This document shows positions 25,208 to 33,552 of a DNA stretch of 64,000 bases, piece after piece. The notes beneath the pieces are model-generated. The model saw nothing but the letters and a program-made list of their open reading frames with translations, did no database searches and had not been told where the DNA came from. The stretch comes from Nocardiopsis alborubida (lineage in GTDB: Bacteria; Actinomycetota; Actinomycetes; Streptosporangiales; Streptosporangiaceae): NCBI RefSeq assembly GCF_012396365.1, contig NZ_JAAXPG010000016.1:122625-186624 (forward strand). Direction: 5' to 3'. Numbering within the stretch: the stretch's first letter is position 1; the number at the start of each line of letters is the position of its first letter. The position numbers and the translations under genes were made by a program.

Positions 25208-26167
25208 TCACGCCACCAGGCGGGCGAACAGCTCCGGGTCGGCGTTGCCCCCCGAGACGACCGCGACCGTCTCCTGCGGGCGGCCGGGAACGGTGGGCAC
25301 ACGGCCCGCCAGGACCGCGGCGGCGGCCAGGGCCCCGCTGGGTTCGGCGACCAGGCGCGCCCCGTGGGCGAGGGCCGCGACGGCGCGGGCGATCTCCTCC
25401 TCCGTCACGGTGACGACTTCGTCCAGGCGGGCGCGCAGGTGGGCGAAGGTCAGCTCGGACAGGCACACGCGCACCCCGTCGGCCATGGTGCGGTGGGTGC
25501 GCTCGGGCGGCCAGGTGACCAGGCTCCCTGCGCGCAGGCTCTCGGCGGCGTCCGCGGCCAGCTCCGGTTCCACCCCCACGACGCGGACGCGGCGCGAGTC
25601 TCCGGCGGCCAGCGCGGCGGTGGCCACCCCCGAGGCCAGTCCGCCTCCGCCGACGGGCACGACGACGGTCGTGACCTCGGGCGACTGCTCCAGGATCTCC
25701 AGGCCGACGGTGCCCTGTCCCGCGATGACGTGCGGGTCGTCGAAGGGCGGGACGAGGGCGAGCGCCTCCTCGTCCCGGAGCCGCAGGGCGGTGGCCTCCC
25801 GCTGTTGGGGGGCGACCATGACGATGCGTGCACCGAGGGCGCGCATGCGGTCCACCTTCACCTCGGGCGCGCCCTCGGGGACGACGACGGTGCAGGGCAC
25901 CCCGTGCCGGGCGGCGGCGTGGGCGAGTGCCTGGCCGTGGTTGCCCGAGGAGTGGGTCACCACGCCGCTCCGGCGCTGGGCGGGGTCGAGCAGGGCGACG
26001 GCGTTGGTGGCGCCGCGGAGCTTGAAGGCCCCGGTGGGCTGGAGGCTCTCGGGCTTGAGCAGGAACGGCGGCCCTCCGGCGGGGCCCGCCGTCAGCGGGG
26101 TGGGCACCACCTCCCCGTGCAGGCGCTCCCGGGCGGCGCGGACGTCCTCCACCGTGATCAGTTCCAT
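25208..26167 (-). CDS. serine/threonine dehydratase family (PLP, fold type II)
   Basis: A 319-residue fold-type II PLP enzyme. The Schiff-base Lys is in SLQPTGAFKLRGATNA, the substrate loop is SSGNHGQALA, and the phosphate-binding loop is VPVGGGGLASG. This is the catabolic Ser/Thr dehydratase (IlvA without ACT domain) or serine racemase layout. It would turn L-Thr or L-Ser into a 2-oxoacid and ammonia. The ATG at 26167 was chosen because MELITVEDVRAAR is the usual N-terminus. It is in the same direction as the upstream MFS gene, 118 bases away. Confidence 0.87.
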   Translation of the reverse strand: MELITVEDVRAARERLHGEVVPTPLTAGPAGGPPFLLKPESLQPTGAFKLRGATNAVALLDPAQRRSGVVTHSSGNHGQALAHAAARHGVPCTVVVPEGAPEVKVDRMRALGARIVMVAPQQREATALRLRDEEALALVPPFDDPHVIAGQGTVGLEILEQSPEVTTVVVPVGGGGLASGVATAALAAGDSRRVRVVGVEPELAADAAESLRAGSLVTWPPERTHRTMADGVRVCLSELTFAHLRARLDEVVTVTEEEIARAVAALAHGARLVAEPSGALAAAAVLAGRVPTVPGRPQETVAVVSGGNADPELFARLVA

Positions 26168-26285
26168 GCGCCCTCTATGCCCGGTACCCGGTCCGGCCAC
26201 GCGTCCGGGCCGGTGACGCACGTGGCCGGGGAGGACGCCGACGCGGTTCCGGCGCCGGGTTCCCGCTCCGCCGGGCCCCTTCCGG

Positions 26286-27554
26286 TCAGGCCGCTCGGGG
26301 GACCCTCCGGTCCCCCATGGCGAAGTGGCGTGCGCCGGGGGCGAGCGCCGCGGCTCCCGGAGCCAGGAAGCAGAGGGCGGCGCACACGGCGAGGACCGCC
26401 TCCGCGCCGAAGGCCTGGGTCGCCGGAGCGATCAGCGCGAGTCCGACCGGGGCCAGACCGTAGGAGAAGAGGAAGTCCAGGGAGGAGACGCGGGCGAGCT
26501 TGTCGGGCGCGACCTCGCGCTGGGCGGCGGTGAACCAGGGGACGTTGAACAGTTCGATCCCGACTCCGGCCAAGGCGTAGGCGGCGAACACCGTCCACGG
26601 GCCCACCGGGAGGAGCAGGCTCAGCGGCGCGAGGCCGTACAGGGCCAGGCCCGCCAGTGCGATCCACCCCTGGGAGGAGGGGCGCCAGCGCCCGATCAGC
26701 AGCGCCCCGGCCAGTGCGCCGCCGGTGTAGGCGGTCAGCGCGCCCGCCAGCACCGCCTCGGTGCCGTACGTGTCGCGGCTGACCACGGGGAGCAGCACGC
26801 CCGTGGCGGAGTACCCGGTGGCGATCACCGCCGTCAGGGCGCCCAGCCCCGCGAGGAACCACGTGTGGCGCCGGGCCTCGCGCAGCCCCTCGCGGAAGTC
26901 GGCGACCAGGGAGGGGCCGCGCGCGGGCACCGCCGCCGGGGCGGGCGCGGCCCGACCCCTGGGCGGTGCCAGGGCGGCGACCGCCCACAGCCCGGCGGTG
27001 ACCAGGAGGAGGGCGTCCACGCCCAGGACCGTGGAGAGCAGCGCCGTCGCCCCCGGGGCGACCAGGGTGGTGACCCGCACGGAGATGGTGAGCGCCGCGT
27101 TGGCGCGCTGGCGCCGCGGCTCGTCCACGACCTCGGCGGTCAGCGCCTGGAAGGCGGGCCTGCAGGCGCCCTGGCCCGCGCCCACGGCCGCCGCGGCGAC
27201 GGCCGCGAGCGCGAGGGCGCCGGTCGCCACCCCCGCGGCGACCAGCGGCGTGGCCGCCGCCGCGAGGATCCCGGCCCACAGCACCACCGCGCGGCGGGAG
27301 AGCCGGTCGGCCAGCAGGCCGCCGAGCGGCAGCGCGAGGAGGAACCCGCCGGTACGGGTGGCCAGGAGCAGGCCGAGCCCCATGGCGGTGAGCGTTCCGT
27401 CCAGGACGGCCAGGCCGAGGATGAACGGCATGGCCCACGTGGCCAGCCCCGAGGCGGTGCTCCCCGACCACAGGCGCAGGAAGGCGGGGTCCGAGAGCAC
27501 GTGCGCGCGCGGTGGGGCCGTGGGCCCGGCGCCGGTCTGCTGGGTGTGGGCCAC
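26286..27554 (-). CDS. MFS exporter, EntS/MFS_3-like
   Basis: This 422-residue 12-TMS protein has TASGLATWAMPFILGLAVLDG, a conserved GGLLADRLSRRAVV loop (motif A) and NVPWFTAAQREVAPDKLARVSSLDFL, a stretch characteristic of the MFS_3 group that includes enterobactin exporter EntS. The start is a GTG with GGAGAGAC upstream. It diverges from the methyltransferase/DUF364/PLP operon across a 253-base gap holding a Fur/Zur-like operator. I infer that it exports the product of that operon. Regulation of this gene by the same site is possible but the site is about 140 bases away. Confidence 0.82.
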   Translation of the reverse strand: MAHTQQTGAGPTAPPRAHVLSDPAFLRLWSGSTASGLATWAMPFILGLAVLDGTLTAMGLGLLLATRTGGFLLALPLGGLLADRLSRRAVVLWAGILAAAATPLVAAGVATGALALAAVAAAAVGAGQGACRPAFQALTAEVVDEPRRQRANAALTISVRVTTLVAPGATALLSTVLGVDALLLVTAGLWAVAALAPPRGRAAPAPAAVPARGPSLVADFREGLREARRHTWFLAGLGALTAVIATGYSATGVLLPVVSRDTYGTEAVLAGALTAYTGGALAGALLIGRWRPSSQGWIALAGLALYGLAPLSLLLPVGPWTVFAAYALAGVGIELFNVPWFTAAQREVAPDKLARVSSLDFLFSYGLAPVGLALIAPATQAFGAEAVLAVCAALCFLAPGAAALAPGARHFAMGDRRVPRAA

Positions 27555-27694
27555 GTCTCTCCACGTCCTCTCCGCGGGTGGTCACCGGCGGGGCGCGCTG
27601 ACGCCGCCCCCGCCCGGGCGCGTCCGCGGGAGGGCCCGCCCCGACGGGCGGTGTCCACCGGACACACCCCGGGGACGCGAACTCCGACCCCGCT

Positions 27695-27724
27695 AATGAC
27701 AATGGTTATCGTTTTATCTACAAT
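27695..27724 (+). promoter_or_regulatory. Fur/Zur-like operator inside a sigma-70-type promoter
   Basis: AATGACAATGGTTATCGTT (27695-27713) is a 9-1-9 dyad of the form AAYGAYAAY-N-RTTRTCRTT, where every mismatch is a purine or pyrimidine transition. It overlays a promoter: -35 ATGACA (27696-27701), 17-base spacer, -10 TACAAT (27719-27724). It faces the operon starting at 27808 and leaves a leader of about 75 bases. The form fits Fur-superfamily sites, Zur in particular. Actinobacterial iron (DmdR/IdeR) boxes look different. Confidence 0.65.
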
Positions 27725-27807
27725 AGCGCGCGGACTCCGGTACTCAGAACGTCCGGCGCTCCCCGTTGGTGTCCCGTGTTACTCCCGATCCCCTTGGAAG
27801 GACGACC

Positions 27808-28530
27808 GTGGACCGCTCCCTCGTGGACCAACTGCCCCCACCGCTGCCCGCCGAACAGATCCTCGCCGTCAATCCGCCGAGAAAGGACCTGCACACCACC
27901 CGCTCCTACACGTGGAACGGATGGGAGTTCGAGGTGCCGCCCGGCGTCTTCCTCCCCGGCGGGACCAGCAGGATGGTCCACCAGCGCATCCTGGAGGACG
28001 ACATCGACGTGCGCGGACGGCGCTACGCCGCCATGGGCGTGGGCCTGGGCGTGGAGGCCGTCGCCGCCGGGGCCCGCGGCGCCGACCGGGTCCACGCCGC
28101 CGACGTCCACGCCCCCAGCGTCGAGGCCGCCGCCCGCAACTTCGCGCATCTGCTCCAGGGGCGCACCGCCACCGAGCTCGTCCCGGTGACCGGCGACATG
28201 TTCGAGGGCTTTCCGGACGGGACCGAGGTCGACGTGGTCACCTTCAACCCGCCCGCGGTCAGCCAGGCGGTCAGCACCGACCCCGACGTCGTGCGCAACG
28301 TGTGCGTGGGCGCGCCGGTCACGGAGAAGTTCTTCAGCCAGCTGGCCGAGCGCCCGCTCCTGGCCCCCGGCGCGGAGGTCTTCCTCATCGCCTCCAACAC
28401 CGCCGACCTGCGCCGCATCGTCGGGCACGCGGAGGCCACCGGTTTCCGGGGCGAGGTGCACCACCGGCACGACTGGGGCGACGGGGTCCTGACCTACCTG
28501 TTCCGCTTCCGGGAGGAGACCGCGAGATGA
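27808..28530 (+). CDS. class I SAM-dependent methyltransferase (NPPA type)
   Basis: A 240-residue protein with a degenerate SAM motif I (AAMGVGLGVEAVAAGARGADRV), an acidic motif II (AADVHAPSVEAAARN) and catalytic motif IV VTFNPPA. The NPPx form is typical of N-methylating enzymes of the HemK/PrmC and 'methyltransferase small' type. The N-terminus (about 1-65) with SYTWNGWEFEVPPGVFLPGGTS is a substrate-side extension seen in that group. GTG 27808 follows GGAAGGA. It is first in a three-gene operon; its stop overlaps the next ATG (ATGA). In context it probably methylates an intermediate of a metal-regulated metabolite (inference). Confidence 0.72.
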   Translation: MDRSLVDQLPPPLPAEQILAVNPPRKDLHTTRSYTWNGWEFEVPPGVFLPGGTSRMVHQRILEDDIDVRGRRYAAMGVGLGVEAVAAGARGADRVHAADVHAPSVEAAARNFAHLLQGRTATELVPVTGDMFEGFPDGTEVDVVTFNPPAVSQAVSTDPDVVRNVCVGAPVTEKFFSQLAERPLLAPGAEVFLIASNTADLRRIVGHAEATGFRGEVHHRHDWGDGVLTYLFRFREETAR

Positions 28531-29318
28531 CCCTCGACGACCTCCTCCGCGACGCCGCCGACCAGGTCGGCGACACCGTGGCCACCAGCGTCTTCTGGCT
28601 CCACCACGGCACCCGCCTGGCCGGGGGCGACACCACCTACCTCAACCACTACGTCGCCGTCCGCGTCGGCGGGGCCTTCGGGGCCTGCGCCTTCGAGGAC
28701 GGGCAGATCCCGCCGGACCTGTGCCGCGAGGCCTCGGGAGCCCCGCTGGCCGAACTGCTCACGCGGGGCCCCCTCCCCCTGCGGGTGGCCGCCCTGGACG
28801 CCCACCTCGCCCGCACCGCTCCGCACAGCGAGGACCCCCGGGCCGAGCCGGTCACCCTGCCGGCCGGGACGCCCGAACAGCGCGCGGAGGCCCGGGACGC
28901 CGCCGTCGCCTCCCTCGTCCCCATCACCGAGGGCGCGCGGATCGCGCTGATCGGCGTCGTCAACCCCCTCGTGGCCGCCATCCGCGAACGCGGCGGCGAG
29001 TGCCTGCCCTGCGACCTCAACCTGCGTACCACCCGGTGGGGCGACCCCGTCTCGGAGTCCATGGAGGAGGTGGTCGACGCGGCCGACGCCGTCGTGGCCA
29101 CCGGCATGACCCTCGGCAACGGCACCTTCGACCCGATCCTGGCACGGTGCCGGGAGCGCGGCGTCCCCCTGTACGTCTACGCCCAGAGCGCGAGCGCGGT
29201 GGCACGCGCCTTCCTCGGCCGCGGAGTCGACGGAGTCTCCGCCGAGCCCTTCCCCTTCTCCCAGTTCAGCGCCGACCCCACGAGGCTCTACCGCTACCGG
29301 GCGACCCCGGCGGCCTGA
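28527..29318 (+). CDS. DUF4213/DUF364 'putative heavy-metal chelation' protein
   Basis: The 263-residue protein has an N-terminal DUF4213-like part (VATSVFWLHHGTRLAGGDTTYLNHYVAVRVGG) and a C-terminal Rossmann-like DUF364 domain with IALIGVVNPLVAAIRERG, CDLN and the diagnostic ADAVVATGMTLGNGTFDPIL. Families DUF4213/DUF364 are annotated in Pfam as putative heavy-metal chelation domains, and their reaction is unknown. It overlaps the methyltransferase gene by 4 bases, so the two are translationally coupled. Together with the Zur-like operator this points to metal metabolism. Confidence 0.75.
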   Translation: MTLDDLLRDAADQVGDTVATSVFWLHHGTRLAGGDTTYLNHYVAVRVGGAFGACAFEDGQIPPDLCREASGAPLAELLTRGPLPLRVAALDAHLARTAPHSEDPRAEPVTLPAGTPEQRAEARDAAVASLVPITEGARIALIGVVNPLVAAIRERGGECLPCDLNLRTTRWGDPVSESMEEVVDAADAVVATGMTLGNGTFDPILARCRERGVPLYVYAQSASAVARAFLGRGVDGVSAEPFPFSQFSADPTRLYRYRATPAA

Positions 29319-29408
29319 ACACCCACGACACCTCCTCCCCGGGCGGGCGCGTGCACCGTCGCGTTCCGATGCGCGCGCCCGCCCCAGCCACCAGTAAGGA
29401 GAACGACC

Positions 29409-30431
29409 GTGGACGAGCACGCCTCCGACGCGATCGGCCGCCCCGACCTCATCGACCTGGGCGGCGGACTGCTGTGCCTGCGGTTCGAGACCCTCAAGGC
29501 CCTCTCGGCCGTGGCCGCCGTCCGCCACCTCGTCGAGACCGGCGCCGTCCGCCCCGGCGACACCGTGGTGGACAGCTCCAGCGGCGTCTACGCACACGCG
29601 CTGGCACTGGCCTGCCACCGGTACGGACTGCGCTGCCACATCATCGGTTCCACCACCGTGGACCGCACCCTGCGCGTACAGCTGGAGGTCCTGGGCGTGC
29701 GCCTGGAGCAGATGGAGCCCAGCGACGACCTGCGCCTGGACCAGAACCGCCGGGTGCGCCGCGTCCGGGAGGTCCTGGCCGCCCACCCGGACCACCACTG
29801 GATGCGCCAGTACCACGACCCCGTCCACTACCTGGGCTACCGCGAGGTCGCCGAGATGATCCGACGGGAGACGGCGGGCGCGGACCTCACGCTCGTGGGG
29901 GGTGTGGGAACCGGCGTGTCCACCGGCGCGCTGGGCACCTACCTGCGCGAGGCCGATCCGGAGACCCGCCTGGTGGGGGTGCAGCCGTTCGGGAGCGTCA
30001 CCTTCGCCAGCGACGGCGTGCCCGACCGGGACATCATCATCGCGGGGATCGGCAGCGCCATACCCTTCGGCAACGTCGACCACACCCTCTACGACACCGT
30101 GCACTGGACGGGTTTCACGGCGGCCCTGGCCGGGACGGTCGACCTGCTCCGGCGGCACGCCGTGTTCGCGGGACTCTCCAGCGGCGCCGCCTACCTGGCC
30201 GCCCGGTGGGAACTGGGGCTCTCCCCCGGCCGGACGGTGGTGTTCGTCGCGGCCGACACCGGCCACCGCTACACCGAGTCGGTGTTCTCCCGCCACCGGG
30301 AGGCCGAGGCGGTGGAGGACCTCAAGCCGCTGGACGTCACCGGCACCTCCGAGCTGCGCCTGCCCTGGGCGCGCATGGAGTGGCGCCGGGCCGGGGCCCC
30401 GCGCCAGGCGGAGTTCGACCGCACGGCCTGA
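29409..30431 (+). CDS. cysteine-synthase-like PLP enzyme, divergent active site
   Basis: A 340-residue fold-type II PLP protein. Substrate loop SSSGVYAHALALA, phosphate loop GGVGTGVSTGALGTYL, PLP-ring Ser in LSSGAAYLAA and closing VVFVAADTGHRYTESVF are all seen in the cysteine synthase/SbnA group. The usual NPTGSxKxR block is shortened to FETLKALSAV, leaving Lys30 as the likely Schiff base. Relatives such as SbnA make 2,3-diaminopropionate for siderophores. GTG 29409 follows AAGGAG, 90 bases after DUF364. It is probably the last gene of the operon, before a strong hairpin. Confidence 0.75.
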   Translation: MDEHASDAIGRPDLIDLGGGLLCLRFETLKALSAVAAVRHLVETGAVRPGDTVVDSSSGVYAHALALACHRYGLRCHIIGSTTVDRTLRVQLEVLGVRLEQMEPSDDLRLDQNRRVRRVREVLAAHPDHHWMRQYHDPVHYLGYREVAEMIRRETAGADLTLVGGVGTGVSTGALGTYLREADPETRLVGVQPFGSVTFASDGVPDRDIIIAGIGSAIPFGNVDHTLYDTVHWTGFTAALAGTVDLLRRHAVFAGLSSGAAYLAARWELGLSPGRTVVFVAADTGHRYTESVFSRHREAEAVEDLKPLDVTGTSELRLPWARMEWRRAGAPRQAEFDRTA

Positions 30432-30439
30432 GCCGGGCG

Positions 30440-30472
30440 CGCGGGCGCGGCCCGGTGGGGGCCGCGCCCGCG
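30440..30472 (+). terminator. terminator hairpin after PLP-enzyme gene
   Basis: CGCGGGCGCGGCCC (30440-30453) pairs perfectly with GGGCCGCGCCCGCG (30459-30472) around a 5-base loop, 9 bases after the stop. It closes the metal-regulated operon. Confidence 0.75.
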
Positions 30473-30560
30473 TGCGGGGGCACCGCGTCCGGGGCATCAC
30501 ACCCGCCGCGCCGCCCGGATGGTGCGGCCCGCTCGCCCCGGGCCGGGATAATCGATACCG

Positions 30561-31154
30561 ATGCGTACCGAATGGACACCGGATGACCTGCCCGGACGAG
30601 CGTTCTACCAGCTGATGACGGCCGTGATCCTGCCGCGCCCGATCGCGTGGGTCTCCACCACGTCCGAGGCGGGCGTGGACAACCTGGCTCCGCACTCCTT
30701 CTTCACCGTCGCGTGCACCCAGCCGCCGATCGTGCAGTTCACCTCGGTGCGACGCAAGGACTCGCTGCGCAACGCGGAGGAGACCGGCGAGTTCGTGGTC
30801 AACCTGGCCCCGGAGCCCATGCAGGAACAGGTCAACGCCAGCGGCACCTCCTACCCGCCGGAGGTGAGCGAGTTCGACGCGCTGGGGATCGGGCGCGAGC
30901 CCAGCGCGTCGGTGCGCCCGCCCCGGGTGGCGGGCTCTCCGGTGGCGCTGGAGTGCGTGCTGCACTCGACGGTGGGCCTGGGCGACTCGACGGTGGTGTT
31001 CGGACGGGTGGTGCGGGTGGCCGTGGACGAGTCGGTGCTGGTGGACGGGCACCCCGAGGCGACCCTGCTGCGCCCGCTGGCGCGGCTGGGCCGCAACGAG
31101 TGGTCCACGCTGGGCGAGGTGCGGGCCGTCGACCGGATCCCGTACCGGCCCTGA
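30561..31154 (+). CDS. flavin reductase-like FMN-binding protein
   Basis: This 197-residue protein belongs to the FlaRed/split-barrel FMN-binding family: PRPIAWVSTTSEAGVDNLAPHSFFTVACTQPPIVQFTS, with the conserved NLAPxSFF flavin site, and ETGEFVVNLAPEPM. It would use NAD(P)H to reduce flavin or bind FMN itself. The ATG at 30561 starts the family's usual N-terminus. A terminator separates it from the operon upstream, so I treat it as an independent gene. Confidence 0.82.
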   Translation: MRTEWTPDDLPGRAFYQLMTAVILPRPIAWVSTTSEAGVDNLAPHSFFTVACTQPPIVQFTSVRRKDSLRNAEETGEFVVNLAPEPMQEQVNASGTSYPPEVSEFDALGIGREPSASVRPPRVAGSPVALECVLHSTVGLGDSTVVFGRVVRVAVDESVLVDGHPEATLLRPLARLGRNEWSTLGEVRAVDRIPYRP

Positions 31155-31210
31155 CCGGCGGCCGCCACCGTCCGCCAGCGGTCCCGACCCGGTGTGTGGC
31201 CCGCCTCCCG

Positions 31211-31879
31211 TCAGACCCGCAGGTCCACCTTCGGGAAGGGGAAGGCCGACAACCGGTGCAGGACGCCCGAGGGGTCGCCGCTCCAGTCCATGGCGCGCGT
31301 CTGGGCGGCGCTGCGGCGGCCGGTGGCGGCGCGCAGCAGCTCGAAGGCCGTGGCCGACCACTCCAGGTCGGCCCGCTCGCCGAAGACCCATTCCTGGCCG
31401 GTGTCCGTCGCCGCCACGCGCACTCCGGGCAGGTCCGGGGACCACGCGCGGGCCGTCGCACCCAGGACGAAGGCGGCCAGTTCGTCGGCGTGCCCGGTCT
31501 GGGCCGGCATCCCCAGGGCGCCCCGGACGTCGTTCTCGTGGTGCCACACGTCGACCGCGGGCAGGGAGTAGCGGGCCCTGGTCCGGGTGGCGAAGACCTC
31601 CAGCAGCGCCGGGGTGTCCTCGCGCCAGGCCGCGCAGAGCCCGGCGATGTCCAGGTGCTCGCGCTCGGCCACCTGGCGGGCGGTGACGGCGTCGTCCGCC
31701 GGGGGCGTGACCCGTTCCGCGGGCACGTCGGCGCAGAGCCCGGCCAGGTGGGCGTAGGTCTGCTGGACGGTCCACGCGGGCAGGGCGGGAACGGGGGTGG
31801 CGAGCTGCTCCGCGCTCAGGTCGTCGGCGAGCGCGAGCATGCGCTCCTGGCAGGAGGTGTAGATCTTCGCGGTGTCCAT
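31211..31879 (-). CDS. maleylpyruvate isomerase-family (DinB-like) mycothiol-dependent protein
   Basis: The 222-residue protein has the DinB/MDMPI helical-bundle motifs: QERMLALADDLSAEQLATPVPALPAWTVQQTYAHLAGL with the first metal His, and YSLPAVDVWHHENDVRGALG with the His pair. TIGR03083-type members are metal- and mycothiol-dependent thiol transferases or isomerases. No ribosome-binding site is visible. A perfect 18-bp-arm dyad ends one base before the ATG, so the gene may be read from a leaderless mRNA. The substrate is unknown. Confidence 0.75.
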   Translation of the reverse strand: MDTAKIYTSCQERMLALADDLSAEQLATPVPALPAWTVQQTYAHLAGLCADVPAERVTPPADDAVTARQVAEREHLDIAGLCAAWREDTPALLEVFATRTRARYSLPAVDVWHHENDVRGALGMPAQTGHADELAAFVLGATARAWSPDLPGVRVAATDTGQEWVFGERADLEWSATAFELLRAATGRRSAAQTRAMDWSGDPSGVLHRLSAFPFPKVDLRV

Positions 31880-31880
31880 G

Positions 31881-31919
31881 GCGCCACGGTACCGAACGCT
31901 GTTCGGTACCGTGGCGCCG
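31881..31919. promoter_or_regulatory. perfect 18-bp-arm dyad touching a start codon
   Basis: GGCGCCACGGTACCGAAC (31881-31898) and GTTCGGTACCGTGGCGCC (31902-31919) flank a 3-base centre. It abuts the ATG at 31879 and also lies 62 bases downstream of the LPMO stop. The core GGTACCGAAC-GCT-GTTCGGTACC resembles TetR-family operators. As RNA it would be a strong terminator hairpin for the LPMO gene. Both uses are possible. Confidence 0.6.
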
Positions 31920-31980
31920 GGACCGCGCGGGCCTCTGCGGCCCTCATGTGGGGGGCAGCGGTCCCTCCGGGATGGTCAGG

Positions 31981-33081
<1,101 letters not shown>

Positions 33082-33108
33082 GGGCCACTCCAATCTCTGT
33101 GGGGGGTG

Positions 33109-33137
33109 CCCGGCCGCACCGGGTCGGTGCGGCCGGG
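33109..33137 (-). terminator. hairpin between mannanase and LPMO genes
   Basis: CCCGGCCGCACC (33109-33120) and GGTGCGGCCGGG (33126-33137) form a perfect 12-bp stem with a 5-base loop, about 120 bases after the mannanase stop and 28 bases before the LPMO start. It is most likely the mannanase terminator, but it could be part of the LPMO leader. Confidence 0.55.
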
Positions 33138-33253
33138 GGTGGGTCGTCTGTTCCCTCAGCGGGACCAGCGGGTGCGTCGGGTCACTAGGTTGGGGGGCAC
33201 TGGGTTAGGGGGCACTGGGTTAGGGGCACGGAGTTACCGAAGGCGCGGACAGG

Positions 33254-33552
33254 TCAGGAGCCGCTGCACGTGAGCTCGGGCGTCGAGACACCGCCGCCGG
33301 AGTTGCCGACGAACCCGAAGGAGGTCGACTGCCCCGCCGCCAGCGCGCCGTTGTAACCCACATCGGTCGCGGTCACACTGCCGCCGCTACCGGACACCGA
33401 CGCGTTCCAGGCGTGCGAGACACTCTCACCGCTACCGAAGGTCCACTCCACGGTCCACCCCGACAGAGCAGCACCCGCCGTCACCGTCACCTGCGCCTGG
33501 AAACCCCCCTGCCACTGGTTGGTCACCACATACTCCGCCTCACACTCACCCG
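33254..33552 (-). repeat. near-identical CBM2-encoding repeat, copy 1
   Basis: These roughly 300 bases match 34819-35117 at all but about two positions (CCGGAG/CTGGAG and CCCGAC/CCTGAC near its ends). Both encode the CBM2 of adjacent genes in the same orientation, a direct repeat about 1.57 kb apart. This implies recent duplication or ongoing gene conversion. Confidence 0.9.

Noticed and set aside
26325..28526. Very long open frame on the plus strand across the MFS exporter gene
   Set aside because: It is antisense to a clear 12-TMS transporter and has a low-complexity Arg/Gly/Gln-rich translation typical of GC-rich shadow frames. Only its last part, from 28527, is a real gene.
33082..33093. 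TTG start four codons upstream for the LPMO
   Set aside because: GGAG is correctly spaced for the ATG at 33081 and overlaps the alternative start.
33187..33232. GGGTTAGGGG-type short tandem repeats resembling telomere repeats
   Set aside because: Only three imperfect 17-18-base units inside an intergenic region. Actinomycete linear ends use palindromes and terminal proteins, not TTAGGG repeats.
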